Below, piece by piece: positions 40,319-50,063 of a stretch of 64,000 nt of DNA; within the stretch, counting starts at the first letter, position 1, and every line of letters begins with the position of its first letter. Below the pieces are notes generated by a model that did not search any database, was not told the DNA's origin, and saw nothing but the letters and a program-made list of their open reading frames with translations. The position numbers were made by a program, and so were the translations under genes. The DNA comes from Psychromonas algicola (GTDB lineage: Bacteria; Pseudomonadota; Gammaproteobacteria; Enterobacterales; Psychromonadaceae), in contig NZ_SNUB01000006.1 of the NCBI RefSeq assembly GCF_004378355.1, forward strand, positions 85,958-149,957, read 5' to 3'.

Positions 40319-41851
40319 ATGAACCATACCACTCAAAGTATAAATGAAAATACGATAAAACAAATGCCATCGGCGCATCCTCTAGCAGAGGTAAGCCAGT
40401 ATGGATTACATAAAATAAACAAAAGCATACGCCATTCATTTGGATTATCTGTTTTTGCAGGGATCTTTATAGCCATTGCCTTTGTTTTCTACGTTACTGT
40501 CACCACTGGGTCAGATGGTTCTTCTTGGGGATTGACTCGATTAGCTGGCGGTATCGCCTTTAGTCTTGGCCTTATCTTAGTGGTTGTTTGTGGTGCTGAA
40601 TTATTCACAAGTACAGTATTAAGCAGCGTCGCTTGGGCTCAAGGAAAGCTTAATACAAAACAATTATTAGGGTGTTGGACACGCGTTTACCTAGGTAACT
40701 TTGTCGGTGCTATGTTGATTTTGTTACTCGTAGTAGGTGGGAAGATGTACCTATTAGATGGCGGTGAATGGGGGATCAGCGTGCTTAAACTTGCACAACA
40801 CAAAATTCACCATACTTGGTTAGAAGCTTTCTCTTTAGGCGTGTTATGTAATCTATTAGTTTGTTTAGGCATCTGGATGACATTCAGCAGTAAAGATATG
40901 TTAACTAAATCAATGCTTCTCATTTTACCAGTAGCAATGTTTGTTAGTAGTGGCTTTGAACATAGTATCGCTAACTTATTCATGGTGCCTTTGGGTATTG
41001 TTTTACAAAACACAGTTTCACCAGAATACCTATTATCACTAGGTTATAGCGCAAATACTTTCGCTGATTTAACCGTTAGCCACTTTGTAATGCATAACCT
41101 TATTCCTGTGACACTTGGCAACATTGTCGGTGGCGGAATAATGGTTGGTTTAGGTTATTGGTTAATCTATGACTCAGCCGCACAACCTTCAAACGACACA
41201 AATACAGCAACAAAATCAAATCAGCAATTAGACACTTATACGGCACCCGCTGCCACTATTTATTTACCATCACAAGGAGCTCCAACCATGATGAACTCAC
41301 CACTAACTCAATTAACCGTTGCACAACTTATGGACACACAAGCCGTTACATTAACAGCGCAACAAAGTGCAACATCCGCTTTATTACAATTATCAACACA
41401 TAAAGTACGTGGTGCCGTTGTGGTTGATGACAACAAAAAACTAGTTGGTTTTGTATCTGAGCAAGATTTACTACGTTCATGGTGGGCAAATGATTTTGAA
41501 TTAGATACTGAATTAACAGTGAATAATGTGATGCAAACAGAAGTACTTAGTGTCACTCCAGAGCAAAGTATCGCTGAATTAATTGAATTTATGACGGTAG
41601 ATAAAAGTGTACTTTACCCAGTGAGTGACTCAGGAGTATTACTATCAAGTCAGTACCTAGACTATAACCAACGTCTTAATAAAGCGGCAGCAAAACGCCC
41701 TTCTATTTATCCAGTAGTAGAAAATGGACACGTAGTGGCAACTATCAGTCGCCAACATATTACTGATTACTTATTACGTAAATTAACGCCTGAAGCAGCA
41801 CAAGTTGATGTTACTGAGCAGCATGATCAGCACTCTAACCAAGCCGCTTAA
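40319..41851 (+). CDS. FocA-type formate/nitrite channel fused to a C-terminal CBS-domain module
   Basis: 510 residues; FocA proteins are usually ~270-290. The channel domain (~1-290) shows the six-helix FNT pattern with CGAELFTSTVL (the omega-loop with the gating Thr), YLGNFVGA, SGFEHSIANLF (pore His) and LGNIVGGG. A ~40-residue polar linker leads to a CBS pair: CBS1 ~334-390, and CBS2 ~400-482 with an extra ~28 residues inside. FNT channels move formate and related small anions as pentamers, and CBS domains often bind adenine nucleotides, so energy-state gating is a reasonable inference. The ATG is preceded by GGTGA; an AGGAGG a few bases earlier is out of optimal spacing. A second strong ribosome site lies inside, before the CBS half (see 41274). 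It ends in a strong terminator. Confidence 0.88.
   Translation: MNHTTQSINENTIKQMPSAHPLAEVSQYGLHKINKSIRHSFGLSVFAGIFIAIAFVFYVTVTTGSDGSSWGLTRLAGGIAFSLGLILVVVCGAELFTSTVLSSVAWAQGKLNTKQLLGCWTRVYLGNFVGAMLILLLVVGGKMYLLDGGEWGISVLKLAQHKIHHTWLEAFSLGVLCNLLVCLGIWMTFSSKDMLTKSMLLILPVAMFVSSGFEHSIANLFMVPLGIVLQNTVSPEYLLSLGYSANTFADLTVSHFVMHNLIPVTLGNIVGGGIMVGLGYWLIYDSAAQPSNDTNTATKSNQQLDTYTAPAATIYLPSQGAPTMMNSPLTQLTVAQLMDTQAVTLTAQQSATSALLQLSTHKVRGAVVVDDNKKLVGFVSEQDLLRSWWANDFELDTELTVNNVMQTEVLSVTPEQSIAELIEFMTVDKSVLYPVSDSGVLLSSQYLDYNQRLNKAAAKRPSIYPVVENGHVVATISRQHITDYLLRKLTPEAAQVDVTEQHDQHSNQAA
41274..41290 (+). promoter_or_regulatory. Internal ribosome binding site and in-frame ATG before the CBS module
   Basis: AAGGAG at 41274-41279, eight bases, then ATG at 41288 (with another ATG next), in frame with the FocA-CBS gene at codon 324. 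It sits at the end of the linker, just before CBS1, so translation here would give a 187-residue CBS-only protein. This is also what a gene fusion that kept the ribosome site of a formerly separate CBS gene would look like. Confidence 0.5.
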
Positions 41852-41876
41852 TTAAACACTACCAAAGTTAAATAAC

Positions 41877-41918
41877 AATAAAGTTAATCATAAAAATGAT
41901 TAACTTTATTTTTTTTAG
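41877..41918 (+). terminator. Terminator after focA-CBS, overlapping the LysR stop
   Basis: AATAAAGTTAATCAT pairs with ATGATTAACTTTATT (loop of four A), followed on the plus strand by eight T. The A-run on the other side gives it a tail for the minus strand too. The LysR stop codon lies inside the left arm. Confidence 0.85.
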
Positions 41919-42807
41919 CGTCTCGAATTAAACGTTTTGCTTCAGTCATTACGCATTCTTTTAAAGGATTTTCGCCTAATTCATTTAACCATACAAAAGA
42001 TAAACTACGATGCATATTCAAATCGGGTGTATCTAATATAATTAACTCGCCACGGGCGACTTCTTGGTGAACATCCAACAAAGGCAAGCAGCCCAAGTAA
42101 ACACCGTTTTTCACCAATTCTTTGATCACCGCGACGCTCTCATATTCTTTCCACACGTCCAGTTGTTCGATTAGCCCATGCACTGCGCTTTCAAAGATCC
42201 TTCTTGTACCAGAGCCATGCTCACGCAATATCCATCGAGCTTGCTCCAAGCGAGCTAGATTCACTTTTTGCGCATTAGCATAGGGGTGGTGTGGATTGGT
42301 GAATACAACCAAATGGTCATCGACAATCGCTTCTTGCATTACGCGGCTATCATCATTTCTAGCCTCAATAATACCCAACTCAAATTCATGGTTTAACAAA
42401 CCTCGAATCACTTCTTCACTATTTTCAATGGTTAATTCAATACGTAATTCTGGAAAGTCACTATCGATATTACTGATTAGACGAGGCAAAAGGTGCTCAG
42501 CAGGCGTTTGACTTGCACATAGCGACAAAGACCCACTAATCAAATGTTGATCTTTTAAACCTTGCTCAATTTGTTGTGCATTTTGGATGAGTTTTCTAGC
42601 TTGTGGTCTTAACCAACGGCCCCAATGGCTTAAAGTTAATCGATTACCATGACGAATAAATAAAGGTCTATCTAATAAGTTCTCTAATTGAGCTAAAGAC
42701 ATGCTCACTGCAGATTGGGTCATGCATAACTCTTCGGCAGCGCGACTCACGCTCTCATTGCCAGCTATCGCATTAAAGACCTGTAATTGTTTAAGTGTGT
42801 ATTTCAT
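41884..42807 (-). CDS. LysR family transcriptional regulator (YeiE-like)
   Basis: 307 residues from ATG 42807; an in-frame GTG three codons earlier is possible, and neither has a clear ribosome site. The N-terminal winged helix-turn-helix (~1-62, with RAAEELCMTQSAVSMSLAQLE) and a substrate-binding domain (~90-290) are typical. The general sequence resembles E. coli YeiE. It is convergent with focA-CBS and upstream of nothing on its own strand except the terminator, so targets are not obvious. Confidence 0.9.
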   Translation of the reverse strand: MKYTLKQLQVFNAIAGNESVSRAAEELCMTQSAVSMSLAQLENLLDRPLFIRHGNRLTLSHWGRWLRPQARKLIQNAQQIEQGLKDQHLISGSLSLCASQTPAEHLLPRLISNIDSDFPELRIELTIENSEEVIRGLLNHEFELGIIEARNDDSRVMQEAIVDDHLVVFTNPHHPYANAQKVNLARLEQARWILREHGSGTRRIFESAVHGLIEQLDVWKEYESVAVIKELVKNGVYLGCLPLLDVHQEVARGELIILDTPDLNMHRSLSFVWLNELGENPLKECVMTEAKRLIRDAKKNKVNHFYD

Positions 42808-42904
42808 AAGGGCCACTAATGATTAAATTAATAGTGAATGTAAAGCATCAGTTATTCTGATACTTGATATAAAACAATCTTTATATGCCTTTACTGTATT
42901 AAAA

Positions 42905-42930
42905 ACTAAAAAAGGCTGCAAAGCAGCCTT
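42905..42930 (-). terminator. Terminator after luxS
   Basis: Perfect stem AAGGCTGC / GCAGCCTT with a three-base loop, then a T-rich run on the minus strand, 30 bp past the luxS stop. Confidence 0.85.
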
Positions 42931-42959
42931 ATTATGTACATAGCAATTAAATCTTTAAA

Positions 42960-43469
42960 TTATAATTGCTGTAATTGTTCTTCAGATAATGAAATATCAT
43001 CATTTTTATTGATACCAATACCTGCATCTATAATTGCTTGAGCAATTTGTTTTGCTTCATCTAAAGAATGCATCGCATAAGTACCACATTGGTATTCATT
43101 GAGTTCTGGTATTTGCTTTTGGTTTTCAACATTTAACACATCTTGCATTGATGCTAACCAAGCTTTACCCACTTGATCTTCTGTTGGTGCACCAATCAAA
43201 CTCATGTAAAAGCCTGTACGACAGCCCATTGGAGAGATATCAATGATCTCAGTACCGTTACCATTTAAATGATTACGCATAAAACCAGCATATAAATGCT
43301 CTAATGTGTGGATCCCTTTTTCAGATAAAATATCTTTATTAGGCGCAGTGAAACGTAAATCAAATACAGTGATAGTATCTTTGCTTGGTGTTTGCATTGT
43401 TTTAGCAATACGTACCGCTGGTGCTTTCATAATAGTATGATCAACGGTAAAGCTGTCTAATAATGGCAT
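42960..43469 (-). CDS. luxS: S-ribosylhomocysteine lyase (autoinducer-2 synthase)
   Basis: 169 residues. The HTLEH zinc motif (~55) with the later Cys ligand, and [10 protein letters not shown] containing the catalytic Cys (~83), are intact. It splits S-ribosylhomocysteine to homocysteine and DPD, the AI-2 precursor, in the methyl cycle. It lies ~85 bp after a transglycosylase lipoprotein gene and near gshA, a linkage also seen in Vibrio. Confidence 0.97.
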   Translation of the reverse strand: MPLLDSFTVDHTIMKAPAVRIAKTMQTPSKDTITVFDLRFTAPNKDILSEKGIHTLEHLYAGFMRNHLNGNGTEIIDISPMGCRTGFYMSLIGAPTEDQVGKAWLASMQDVLNVENQKQIPELNEYQCGTYAMHSLDEAKQIAQAIIDAGIGINKNDDISLSEEQLQQL

Positions 43470-43553
43470 TTTTCTTTCCTTTTACTAAATTGTAATTATT
43501 TATTTCTTACGACCGATTCAGTCATTGTAGCGTAATTATCCTAACAACAGCGA

Positions 43554-44171
43554 TTATGTAAAAAACAATCTCCATAACCAGCTTGAATCTAGATTTTCTT
43601 GACAGGTTTTTAACTGTGCAGCATATCGTTTGGAGCGCTCACCAACTATACGTGATACCTTAATTAGCCAAGGTTTTTTGTTGTAACTTTTATTTTTATA
43701 ACCACCCCAACCTTCGTGGTAGTTAAGGTATTGGCCATAAGCATCCCACTTAGACACACCATTTATTTTCTGGGTTTTGTAAGTAAACCAGCCCATAAAA
43801 TCAATCGCATCTTCAAAATCATCACGGTCAGCCCACGAGTTTCCAGTTTCTCGTTGATAATCATCCCATGTCATGGTTTTAGCTTGTGCATAACCATAAG
43901 CATCACTGGCTCTACCAATAGGAATGATCCACCAATATTGCATGGGAGGAATCGCATCATGCTTGAAACTACTTTCTTGATACATCATCGCAATAGGCAC
44001 ATGGATAGGCGTTCCCCAACGATAATTCATATCTTTCGAGGCTTCATACCAATCCCTATGCTCAAAAAATATTTCGCAAATATTCTCTGGGTTTTTAGGT
44101 GGAGGTGTCGCACAAGCCATTAAAAGCAAGGGAAAAAGAATTGCAGTGGCTTTTTTAAAAACATTCATCAA
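43554..44171 (-). CDS. Small SLT-type lytic transglycosylase lipoprotein
   Basis: 205 residues. Signal peptide with lipobox LLMAC (~20). The core resembles a transglycosylase SLT fold: MYQESSFK carries a Glu in the catalytic position, followed by DAYGYAQAKTMTWDDYQ and YLNYHEGWGGY blocks. It probably cleaves peptidoglycan in the periplasm. I recognise it as a recurring hypothetical lipoprotein next to luxS/gshA in related bacteria, without a standard name. Confidence 0.75.
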   Translation of the reverse strand: MMNVFKKATAILFPLLLMACATPPPKNPENICEIFFEHRDWYEASKDMNYRWGTPIHVPIAMMYQESSFKHDAIPPMQYWWIIPIGRASDAYGYAQAKTMTWDDYQRETGNSWADRDDFEDAIDFMGWFTYKTQKINGVSKWDAYGQYLNYHEGWGGYKNKSYNKKPWLIKVSRIVGERSKRYAAQLKTCQENLDSSWLWRLFFT

Positions 44172-44240
44172 CTAATTTAAAACCTCTGAATAAATGATAT
44201 AAGAACTTAAATTATCCCCGTTATCTATAACAGTGATTTT

Positions 44241-44274
44241 ATCACCCAACGCCTGTATTCACGCATTGGGTGAT
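44241..44274 (-). terminator. Inverted repeat downstream of gshA
   Basis: ATCACCCAACGC pairs with GCATTGGGTGAT (one G-T pair) across a ten-base loop, about 17 bp after the gshA stop. No T-tail on either strand, so it may stabilise mRNA or give weak termination rather than being a classical terminator. Confidence 0.45.
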
Positions 44275-44290
44275 CATACTTTAAAGTGAG

Positions 44291-45871
44291 TTAGGCTTTT
44301 TTAGCATTATTAAAGTAATCAACCAAGAAGTCTGCAAAATTTAACTCATCTGCATCTTCAATCATTTTTTGTTTCTCAATAGACTTTTGCTTTTGCTCAG
44401 CAAAATCGCTTTCAGACCAAATATAATAAGGTTGTTCTTGTAATTGTATTTTGTACTCTTTCGCTAAATTTAAACCCAGTGAACCGTTATCACCTTGAGA
44501 ATTTTTAATACGATTTAAAATACGTGCCGAGCTAGTTTGTTCAGGATGATCAAAACGAGGGCTAATATGCATCATTGCATTTTGATAACGGCGATCGTTT
44601 TGCTTCTTATCGAGTAAAATAGCCATTTCAGCAAGTTGTGCATTTAACCATTCACCCCAACCAGCTACATCTTTAGTTTCCCCACTAATGCTTAGAGTTA
44701 ACTCTGGATCTCGACCTCGTGTTACCACATCAGTAAAGTTATCTGAACATGCTTGATATTCTTCCATTGATAACTCAGGAGATTCAACACTTGCACACCA
44801 AGTTAAAAATAAGTCTAAGAAATTCACTTGCTCTTCAGTGATCCCTAATTTACAGAAAGGATTCACATCTAAAGAACGGATTTCGATATATTCGATACCA
44901 CGAGCTTTTAAAGCTTGAGAAGGTGTTTCATTGTCTTTTTGAACACGCTTGGCACGGATAGAAGCATAAAGCTCATTTTCAATTTGCAAAACATTATCAT
45001 TTAACTGAATCAGCTCACCGTTTTCTTCAATCCCCATTTTCGTAAATTCAGGCGCTTTTTGATGCAAAGCATTACGCACACTGCTTAAGTAGGAGTCGAG
45101 ACTGTTATAACAAATATTCAAATGCGACTGAGCGCTACTTGTATAGCCTAAATCACTTAAACGTAGTGACGTTGCATAAGGTAAATAAATGGTCCCTTTA
45201 CCTGTATTTTCAAAAGCAAAATTAGTTTCTCTCCCCTGTAAAAACGATTTACAAATCGCAGGCGAAGCTCCAAATAGATAAGGGATAACCCAACCATAAC
45301 GAAGGTAATTACGAATCAAACCCATATAACCAGCAGACTGAGCAGCTTGCCCAGTTAATGAAGAGCCGTGTAACTCCCCCCAATTATCCCAAAAAGCAGC
45401 TGGGAGTGAAAAGTTATAATGCACTCCTGAAATAATTTGCATCATGCTACCGTAGCGGTTTTTTAACCCTTGGCGATAAGCTGTTTTCATTTTGCCAATA
45501 TTGGATGTTCCATATTGCGCTAATTGCACCGCATCTTCAGTCGCTACATAACATGGCATACTCATCGGCCATAGGTATTGCTCGCTTGGCAAATTAACCA
45601 CAGCATAGTGATGAATATCATTTAAATAATGAAAAAGTTCATCAACACTGGTTGCAACAGGTGTGATAAATTCTAATAAACTTTCGGCAAAATCAGTCGT
45701 GATAGAAGTATGCGTAAGCGCACTACCATAAGCACTTGGGTGCCCAGTTTGAGATAACTTACCATCGTCATTAACACGTAATGTTTCGCGTTCGATACCA
45801 CGTCCAAATGCAATAAAAGATTCTGGATGTTCGCTGAGAAATTGAATGCGTTGTTGAAAGTTCTTAGCCAA
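44291..45871 (-). CDS. gshA: Glutamate-cysteine ligase
   Basis: 526 residues, matching the E. coli type (518). GRGIERETLRV at the N-terminus is the family hallmark, and GVHYNFSLP, YIEIRSLDVNPF and CASVESPE follow. It joins glutamate and cysteine, the first step of glutathione synthesis. It is preceded upstream by yqaA, as in E. coli. Confidence 0.96.
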   Translation of the reverse strand: MAKNFQQRIQFLSEHPESFIAFGRGIERETLRVNDDGKLSQTGHPSAYGSALTHTSITTDFAESLLEFITPVATSVDELFHYLNDIHHYAVVNLPSEQYLWPMSMPCYVATEDAVQLAQYGTSNIGKMKTAYRQGLKNRYGSMMQIISGVHYNFSLPAAFWDNWGELHGSSLTGQAAQSAGYMGLIRNYLRYGWVIPYLFGASPAICKSFLQGRETNFAFENTGKGTIYLPYATSLRLSDLGYTSSAQSHLNICYNSLDSYLSSVRNALHQKAPEFTKMGIEENGELIQLNDNVLQIENELYASIRAKRVQKDNETPSQALKARGIEYIEIRSLDVNPFCKLGITEEQVNFLDLFLTWCASVESPELSMEEYQACSDNFTDVVTRGRDPELTLSISGETKDVAGWGEWLNAQLAEMAILLDKKQNDRRYQNAMMHISPRFDHPEQTSSARILNRIKNSQGDNGSLGLNLAKEYKIQLQEQPYYIWSESDFAEQKQKSIEKQKMIEDADELNFADFLVDYFNNAKKA

Positions 45872-46014
45872 AAGTAAGTCCCTGAGAGTGGTTTAAGTGC
45901 GCTAACTTTAACACCTTAATTCGCTGAACTAAATAAGCATTTAGGATAAATTGAAGTGCCTCAACAGTTAACGACAGGTTTTGCTATATTGATGATTGAA
46001 TTTATTAGTAGCGA

Positions 46015-46422
46015 TTAAAAGAAAAAGAACATCATGAGAAACAAGTAACGGTAGCTTTTTCCGATAATAATACTTATGAAAGATGGTGCTTTAGGCAGTC
46101 TTAACCAACCTGCAAATAAACAAATAACATCGCCAACAATAGGCAACCAACTAAAAATTAAAGCAACATACCCCCAATTTTTACAAAACGTCAGTGTTTT
46201 AGGATATTTAACAGATGCTTTTTCTTGACCATAATGAATATAATATCCGAGTAAATAAGTGACAATGCCGCCTAAACTATTCCCTATAGTAACAGCTAAA
46301 AAAAACATCCACTTAAGTGACAGATCTTGCGTTAAATAATAAACATAAAGGACTTCAGAGCCCCCTGGAAATAACGTTGCCGATATAAATCCACTACTAA
46401 ACAATAACCAATAGTCAGTCAT
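46015..46422 (-). CDS. yqaA: YqaA-type DedA-like (SNARE-associated) membrane protein
   Basis: 135 residues with three to four hydrophobic segments. FPGGSEVLY and GNSLGGIVTYLLGYY and the WLPIVGDVICLFAGWLR block match YqaA/DedA proteins. The family includes flippase-like polyprenyl-phosphate transporters, but YqaA itself is uncharacterised. The C-terminus is a run of Met/Phe residues. Position next to gshA is conserved in E. coli. Confidence 0.88.
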   Translation of the reverse strand: MTDYWLLFSSGFISATLFPGGSEVLYVYYLTQDLSLKWMFFLAVTIGNSLGGIVTYLLGYYIHYGQEKASVKYPKTLTFCKNWGYVALIFSWLPIVGDVICLFAGWLRLPKAPSFISIIIGKSYRYLFLMMFFFF

Positions 46423-46510
46423 TTAATCACTTCGCCTTTTAACTTTCACTATTTCTAATGATTAAATTTTTATTTAAATCAGTGCGTTAGAAAATTGAAA
46501 TTCTCATTAA

Positions 46511-46539
46511 CAATAAAAAGGCCACTAAAAAGTGGCCTT
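46511..46539 (-). terminator. Terminator of the oadGAB operon
   Basis: Perfect 9-bp stem AAGGCCACT / AGTGGCCTT with an AAAA loop, then TTTTTATTG on the minus strand, ~44 bp after the oadB stop. Confidence 0.9.
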
Positions 46540-46582
46540 AACATTTATAAATAACGTTCATTAGGTTTTAAGCAAAGCAGGT

Positions 46583-47971
46583 TTAACCAACTAGCGCCAG
46601 TAAGACACCAGCAGCAACCGCACTGCCTAATACACCTGCAACATTCGGCCCCATTGCATGCATTAACAAGAAGTTATGTGGATTTGCTTCTAAACCAACC
46701 TTGTTAGCAACACGCGCAGCCATAGGAACCGCAGATACACCTGCAGCACCAATCAGAGGATTAATAGGATGTTTAGAGAAACGCCCCATAATTTTCGCCA
46801 TGATCACGCCAGAAGCCGTACCAATAGAGAAAGCAATTGCACCTAGCCCTAAAATACCTAAGGTTTCTAAATTTAAAAACTTATCCGCTGACAATTTAGA
46901 GCCAACGCCTAAACCTAAGAAAATAGTCACTATATTGATTAATTCATTTTGTGCCGTAGAGCTTAAACGATCGACCACACCCGATTCACGCATTAAGTTA
47001 CCTAGACAAAACATGCCCACAAGAGGCGTTGCTGCAGGTAAGAATAAAATCGTCATGAATAACACAGCGAGTGGAAAAATGATTTTCTCTTTTTTACTCA
47101 CAGGACGTAGCTGTTCCATCTTAATTTCACGTTCAGCTTGCGTGGTTAATGCACGCATAATTGGCGGCTGAATAATAGGCACCAATGCCATATATGAGTA
47201 AGCAGCAACCGCAATTGCACCTAATAAATCAGGAGCCAACTTAGAGGCTAAGAAAATCGCCGTTGGGCCATCAGCTCCACCAATAATCGCAATCGCAGAA
47301 GCATCCGCTAAGCTAAATTCAAAACCTGGTACAAAGTTAAGTAAAATTGCACCAAATAGAGTAGCAAAAATACCGAACTGAGCCGCAGCGCCTAAAAATA
47401 GAGTTTTAGGGTTAGCAATCAAAGCACCAAAATCAGTCAGCGCCCCGACTCCCATAAAGATAATCAACGGGAAGATCCCCGTTTCAATACCAATATGGTA
47501 AATGTAATAAAGCATGCCACCTTCATCGTTAAACCCAGCATTAGGAATGTTCGCTAAAATAGCACCAAATCCAATGGGTAATAATAATAAAGGCTCAAAG
47601 TTACGTGCAACTGCTAAATATAATAAAAGCGCACCTATTGCTATCATCACTAACTCTGGAAAATGAAAATTTGCAATTCCAGTATCTATCCATAATCTCA
47701 TTAATCCATCTACGTTAGATACAATATTAAAAATGATTTCATTTATTTCAGAAACTAAATAAACAATTCCTAATTCATCTTTAAGGCCAGCATTAGGAAT
47801 ATTAGCGAAAAGTAAAACAAGAGCAATCGGTAATAACAAAATAGGTTCAAATTTACGAATGATTGCTAAATATAATAAATAAACACCTAACCCAATCATA
47901 ATTAATTCAGGCCAATGAAGATTTACAATTACTGTATAAATAATACTATATATAGAGATAAACGTATCCAC
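46583..47971 (-). CDS. oadB: Oxaloacetate decarboxylase Na+ pump, beta subunit, with an N-terminal duplication
   Basis: 462 residues, polytopic. The conserved core includes [24 protein letters not shown] and GSAVAAG, the Na+-translocating region with the essential Asp in GALTDF. Residues ~19-73 and ~103-157 are clearly related, offset by exactly 84 residues: [62 protein letters not shown]. So the usual N-terminal helix pair is present twice, extending the protein. Encoded last in oadG-oadA-oadB; 11 bp separate it from oadA. Confidence 0.94.
   Translation of the reverse strand: MDTFISIYSIIYTVIVNLHWPELIMIGLGVYLLYLAIIRKFEPILLLPIALVLLFANIPNAGLKDELGIVYLVSEINEIIFNIVSNVDGLMRLWIDTGIANFHFPELVMIAIGALLLYLAVARNFEPLLLLPIGFGAILANIPNAGFNDEGGMLYYIYHIGIETGIFPLIIFMGVGALTDFGALIANPKTLFLGAAAQFGIFATLFGAILLNFVPGFEFSLADASAIAIIGGADGPTAIFLASKLAPDLLGAIAVAAYSYMALVPIIQPPIMRALTTQAEREIKMEQLRPVSKKEKIIFPLAVLFMTILFLPAATPLVGMFCLGNLMRESGVVDRLSSTAQNELINIVTIFLGLGVGSKLSADKFLNLETLGILGLGAIAFSIGTASGVIMAKIMGRFSKHPINPLIGAAGVSAVPMAARVANKVGLEANPHNFLLMHAMGPNVAGVLGSAVAAGVLLALVG
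47501..47917 (-). repeat. Tandem duplication inside oadB
   Basis: Two coding repeats at ~47753-47917 and ~47501-47665, offset 252 bp. They keep long shared blocks in protein but only partial DNA identity, so the duplication is not recent. Confidence 0.75.
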
Positions 47972-47982
47972 GTTAAAATTCC

Positions 47983-49773
47983 TTAACCTATTGCGAATAG
48001 TGATTGAGCAACAGTCACTGCATCACCTTCTTTAATGTTAATTGCTTGTACTGTACCTGATTTAGGAGCACGGATTTCAGTTTCCATCTTCATCGCTTCC
48101 ATGATGATTAAGACATCCCCCTCTTCAACATGGTCACCAACATTAACAAGCACTTTAAAAATATTCCCAGCTAATGGCGCAGGTACATCTTCACCTTCTG
48201 CACTTGCAACCGGCGCAGATGTAGTCGATGCAACAGAGGCTTCTAATTTTACTCCATTGACTTGTACAGGTGTGATTTCATCAATGCTACCTTCAGGGCC
48301 AACTTGCACTGTAAATAATTGACCATCAACAGACACAGAGTAAGCTTCTGGATCTTGTTTATCAGAAGCAACCGCCATATCGCTTGCACTTGGAACAGGT
48401 TCAAAAGCATCGGGATTATTACGATTCTCTAAAAACTTAAGACCAATTTCAGGGAATAATGCATAAATTAATGCATCATCGATTTCATTTTCAGCAAGCT
48501 TAATGCCTTTCTCTTCAGCCAGTTTCTTAAGCTCAGCTTCGATAGAGGCCATTTCTGGTGCAATGTTGTCCGCAGGACGACATGTTATTGCTTCAGCACC
48601 TTCTAGTACTTTTGCTTGTAATTCTGCATTTACAGGAGCTGGAGCAGCACCGTATTCGCCTTTAAGTACACCAGCCGTTTCTTTAGTAATGTTTTTGTAA
48701 CGTTCGCCCATCAACACATTGATAACCGCTTGTGTCCCCACAATTTGCGAAGTAGGTGTAACTAAAGGAATAAAACCGAGATCTTCGCGAACACGAGGAA
48801 TTTCTTTTAATACTTGATCCATCTTATCGCCAGCACCTTGCTGTTTAAGTTGGCTTTCCATATTGGTTAACATGCCGCCAGGTACTTGCGCTAACAAAAT
48901 ACGAGGATCAACACCTTTTAATTCACCTTCGAATTTCACATATTTTTTGCGAACTTCACGGAAGTAAGAAGAGATTTCTTCAAGTTTGTGTAAATCTAAA
49001 CCTGTATCACGTTCAGTGCCTTCAACAATCGAAACTAATGTTTCCGTTGGCGAATGGCCGTAAGTCATACTCATTGAAGAAATAGCAGTATCAATAATAT
49101 CCACACCCGCATCAATTGCTTTTTGCTGGGTTGCGACACTTAAACCTGTTGTTGCATGGCAATGTAATGCTAGTGGAATATTAGTGCAGGCTTTAATTTT
49201 TGTAACAAGCTCTTCAGCAACATAAGGTTTTAATAGGCCAGCCATATCTTTAATACAGATTGAATGAGCCCCCATATCTTCCATACGTTTTGCCATATCA
49301 ACCCAACCATCTATGGTGTGCACAGGGCTAGTTGTATAGGAAATAGTACCTTGAGCATGCGCACCCACATCGATTGCCGACTTAATAGCGGTTTCGAAAT
49401 TACGTACATCGTTCATTGCATCAAAGATACGGAACACATCGACACCATTGGTATGAGCACGCTCAATAAATTTTTGTACAACATCATCAGCATAATGGCG
49501 GTAACCTAATAGGTTTTGCGCTCTTAATAACATTTGCTGCGGCGTGTTTGGCATCGCGGCTTTTAAAGCGCGAATGCGATCCCAAGGATCTTCGCCTAAA
49601 TAACGAATACATGAATCAAAAGTAGCGCCACCCCATGTCTCTAAAGACCAGTAGCCTATTTTATCTAGTTTCTCTGCGATAGGCAGCATATCGTCGATAC
49701 GCATTCTTGTTGCAAATAATGATTGGTGTGCATCACGTAAAACAACTTCGGTGATTGCGAGAGGCTTAGACAT
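47983..49773 (-). CDS. oadA: Oxaloacetate decarboxylase Na+ pump, alpha subunit (biotin carboxyltransferase)
   Basis: 596 residues from ATG 49773, chosen because AAGGAG lies nine bases upstream and [18 protein letters not shown] is the family start; a longer in-frame opening begins at 49806. The carboxyltransferase TIM barrel ([15 protein letters not shown], and the metal/substrate HCHATTG) is followed by the PYC_OADA domain and a C-terminal biotinyl domain with MEAMKMET. It transfers CO2 from oxaloacetate to biotin; the carboxyl group is then lost at OadB with Na+ export. Confidence 0.96.
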   Translation of the reverse strand: MSKPLAITEVVLRDAHQSLFATRMRIDDMLPIAEKLDKIGYWSLETWGGATFDSCIRYLGEDPWDRIRALKAAMPNTPQQMLLRAQNLLGYRHYADDVVQKFIERAHTNGVDVFRIFDAMNDVRNFETAIKSAIDVGAHAQGTISYTTSPVHTIDGWVDMAKRMEDMGAHSICIKDMAGLLKPYVAEELVTKIKACTNIPLALHCHATTGLSVATQQKAIDAGVDIIDTAISSMSMTYGHSPTETLVSIVEGTERDTGLDLHKLEEISSYFREVRKKYVKFEGELKGVDPRILLAQVPGGMLTNMESQLKQQGAGDKMDQVLKEIPRVREDLGFIPLVTPTSQIVGTQAVINVLMGERYKNITKETAGVLKGEYGAAPAPVNAELQAKVLEGAEAITCRPADNIAPEMASIEAELKKLAEEKGIKLAENEIDDALIYALFPEIGLKFLENRNNPDAFEPVPSASDMAVASDKQDPEAYSVSVDGQLFTVQVGPEGSIDEITPVQVNGVKLEASVASTTSAPVASAEGEDVPAPLAGNIFKVLVNVGDHVEEGDVLIIMEAMKMETEIRAPKSGTVQAINIKEGDAVTVAQSLFAIG

Positions 49774-49805
49774 ATTCACTTGCTCCTTGATTAATTCTTT
49801 ATCCA

Positions 49806-50063
49806 TTATGCTGTTGGTGCTTTACGGTATTGTTTAACGGCACTGGTAATCGCTGCAATCACTTGAGGACTTACTTGTGATTGACCTGATGCTTGAGGTA
49901 CTGCTGCTTTTTTACGTTTTGCTGGCGTCACGACAGGATCAGCTGGAATATATTTAGCCATTAGGTGAATACAAATAAACAGTAAACCTAAAAATAGATA
50001 AACAAATGCCATCCCTAAACCAAGTAAGGTTAACGCAGTAAATAAAGACTCTTTAATATCCAT
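49806..50063 (-). CDS. oadG: Oxaloacetate decarboxylase Na+ pump, gamma subunit
   Basis: 85 residues from ATG 50063 (AAGGA nine bases upstream); an upstream in-frame TTG is unlikely. One N-terminal transmembrane helix (~8-30) precedes a Lys/Pro/Ala-rich cytoplasmic segment and a conserved C-terminal [14 protein letters not shown]. It anchors and assembles the complex. First gene of oadGAB. Confidence 0.92.
   Translation of the reverse strand: MDIKESLFTALTLLGLGMAFVYLFLGLLFICIHLMAKYIPADPVVTPAKRKKAAVPQASGQSQVSPQVIAAITSAVKQYRKAPTA

Noticed and set aside
40309..40347. A 12-codon upstream leader ORF with AGGAGG overlapping the FocA start
   Set aside because: The FocA ATG has its own GGTGA site six bases upstream, and the tiny ORF shows no attenuator-like features.
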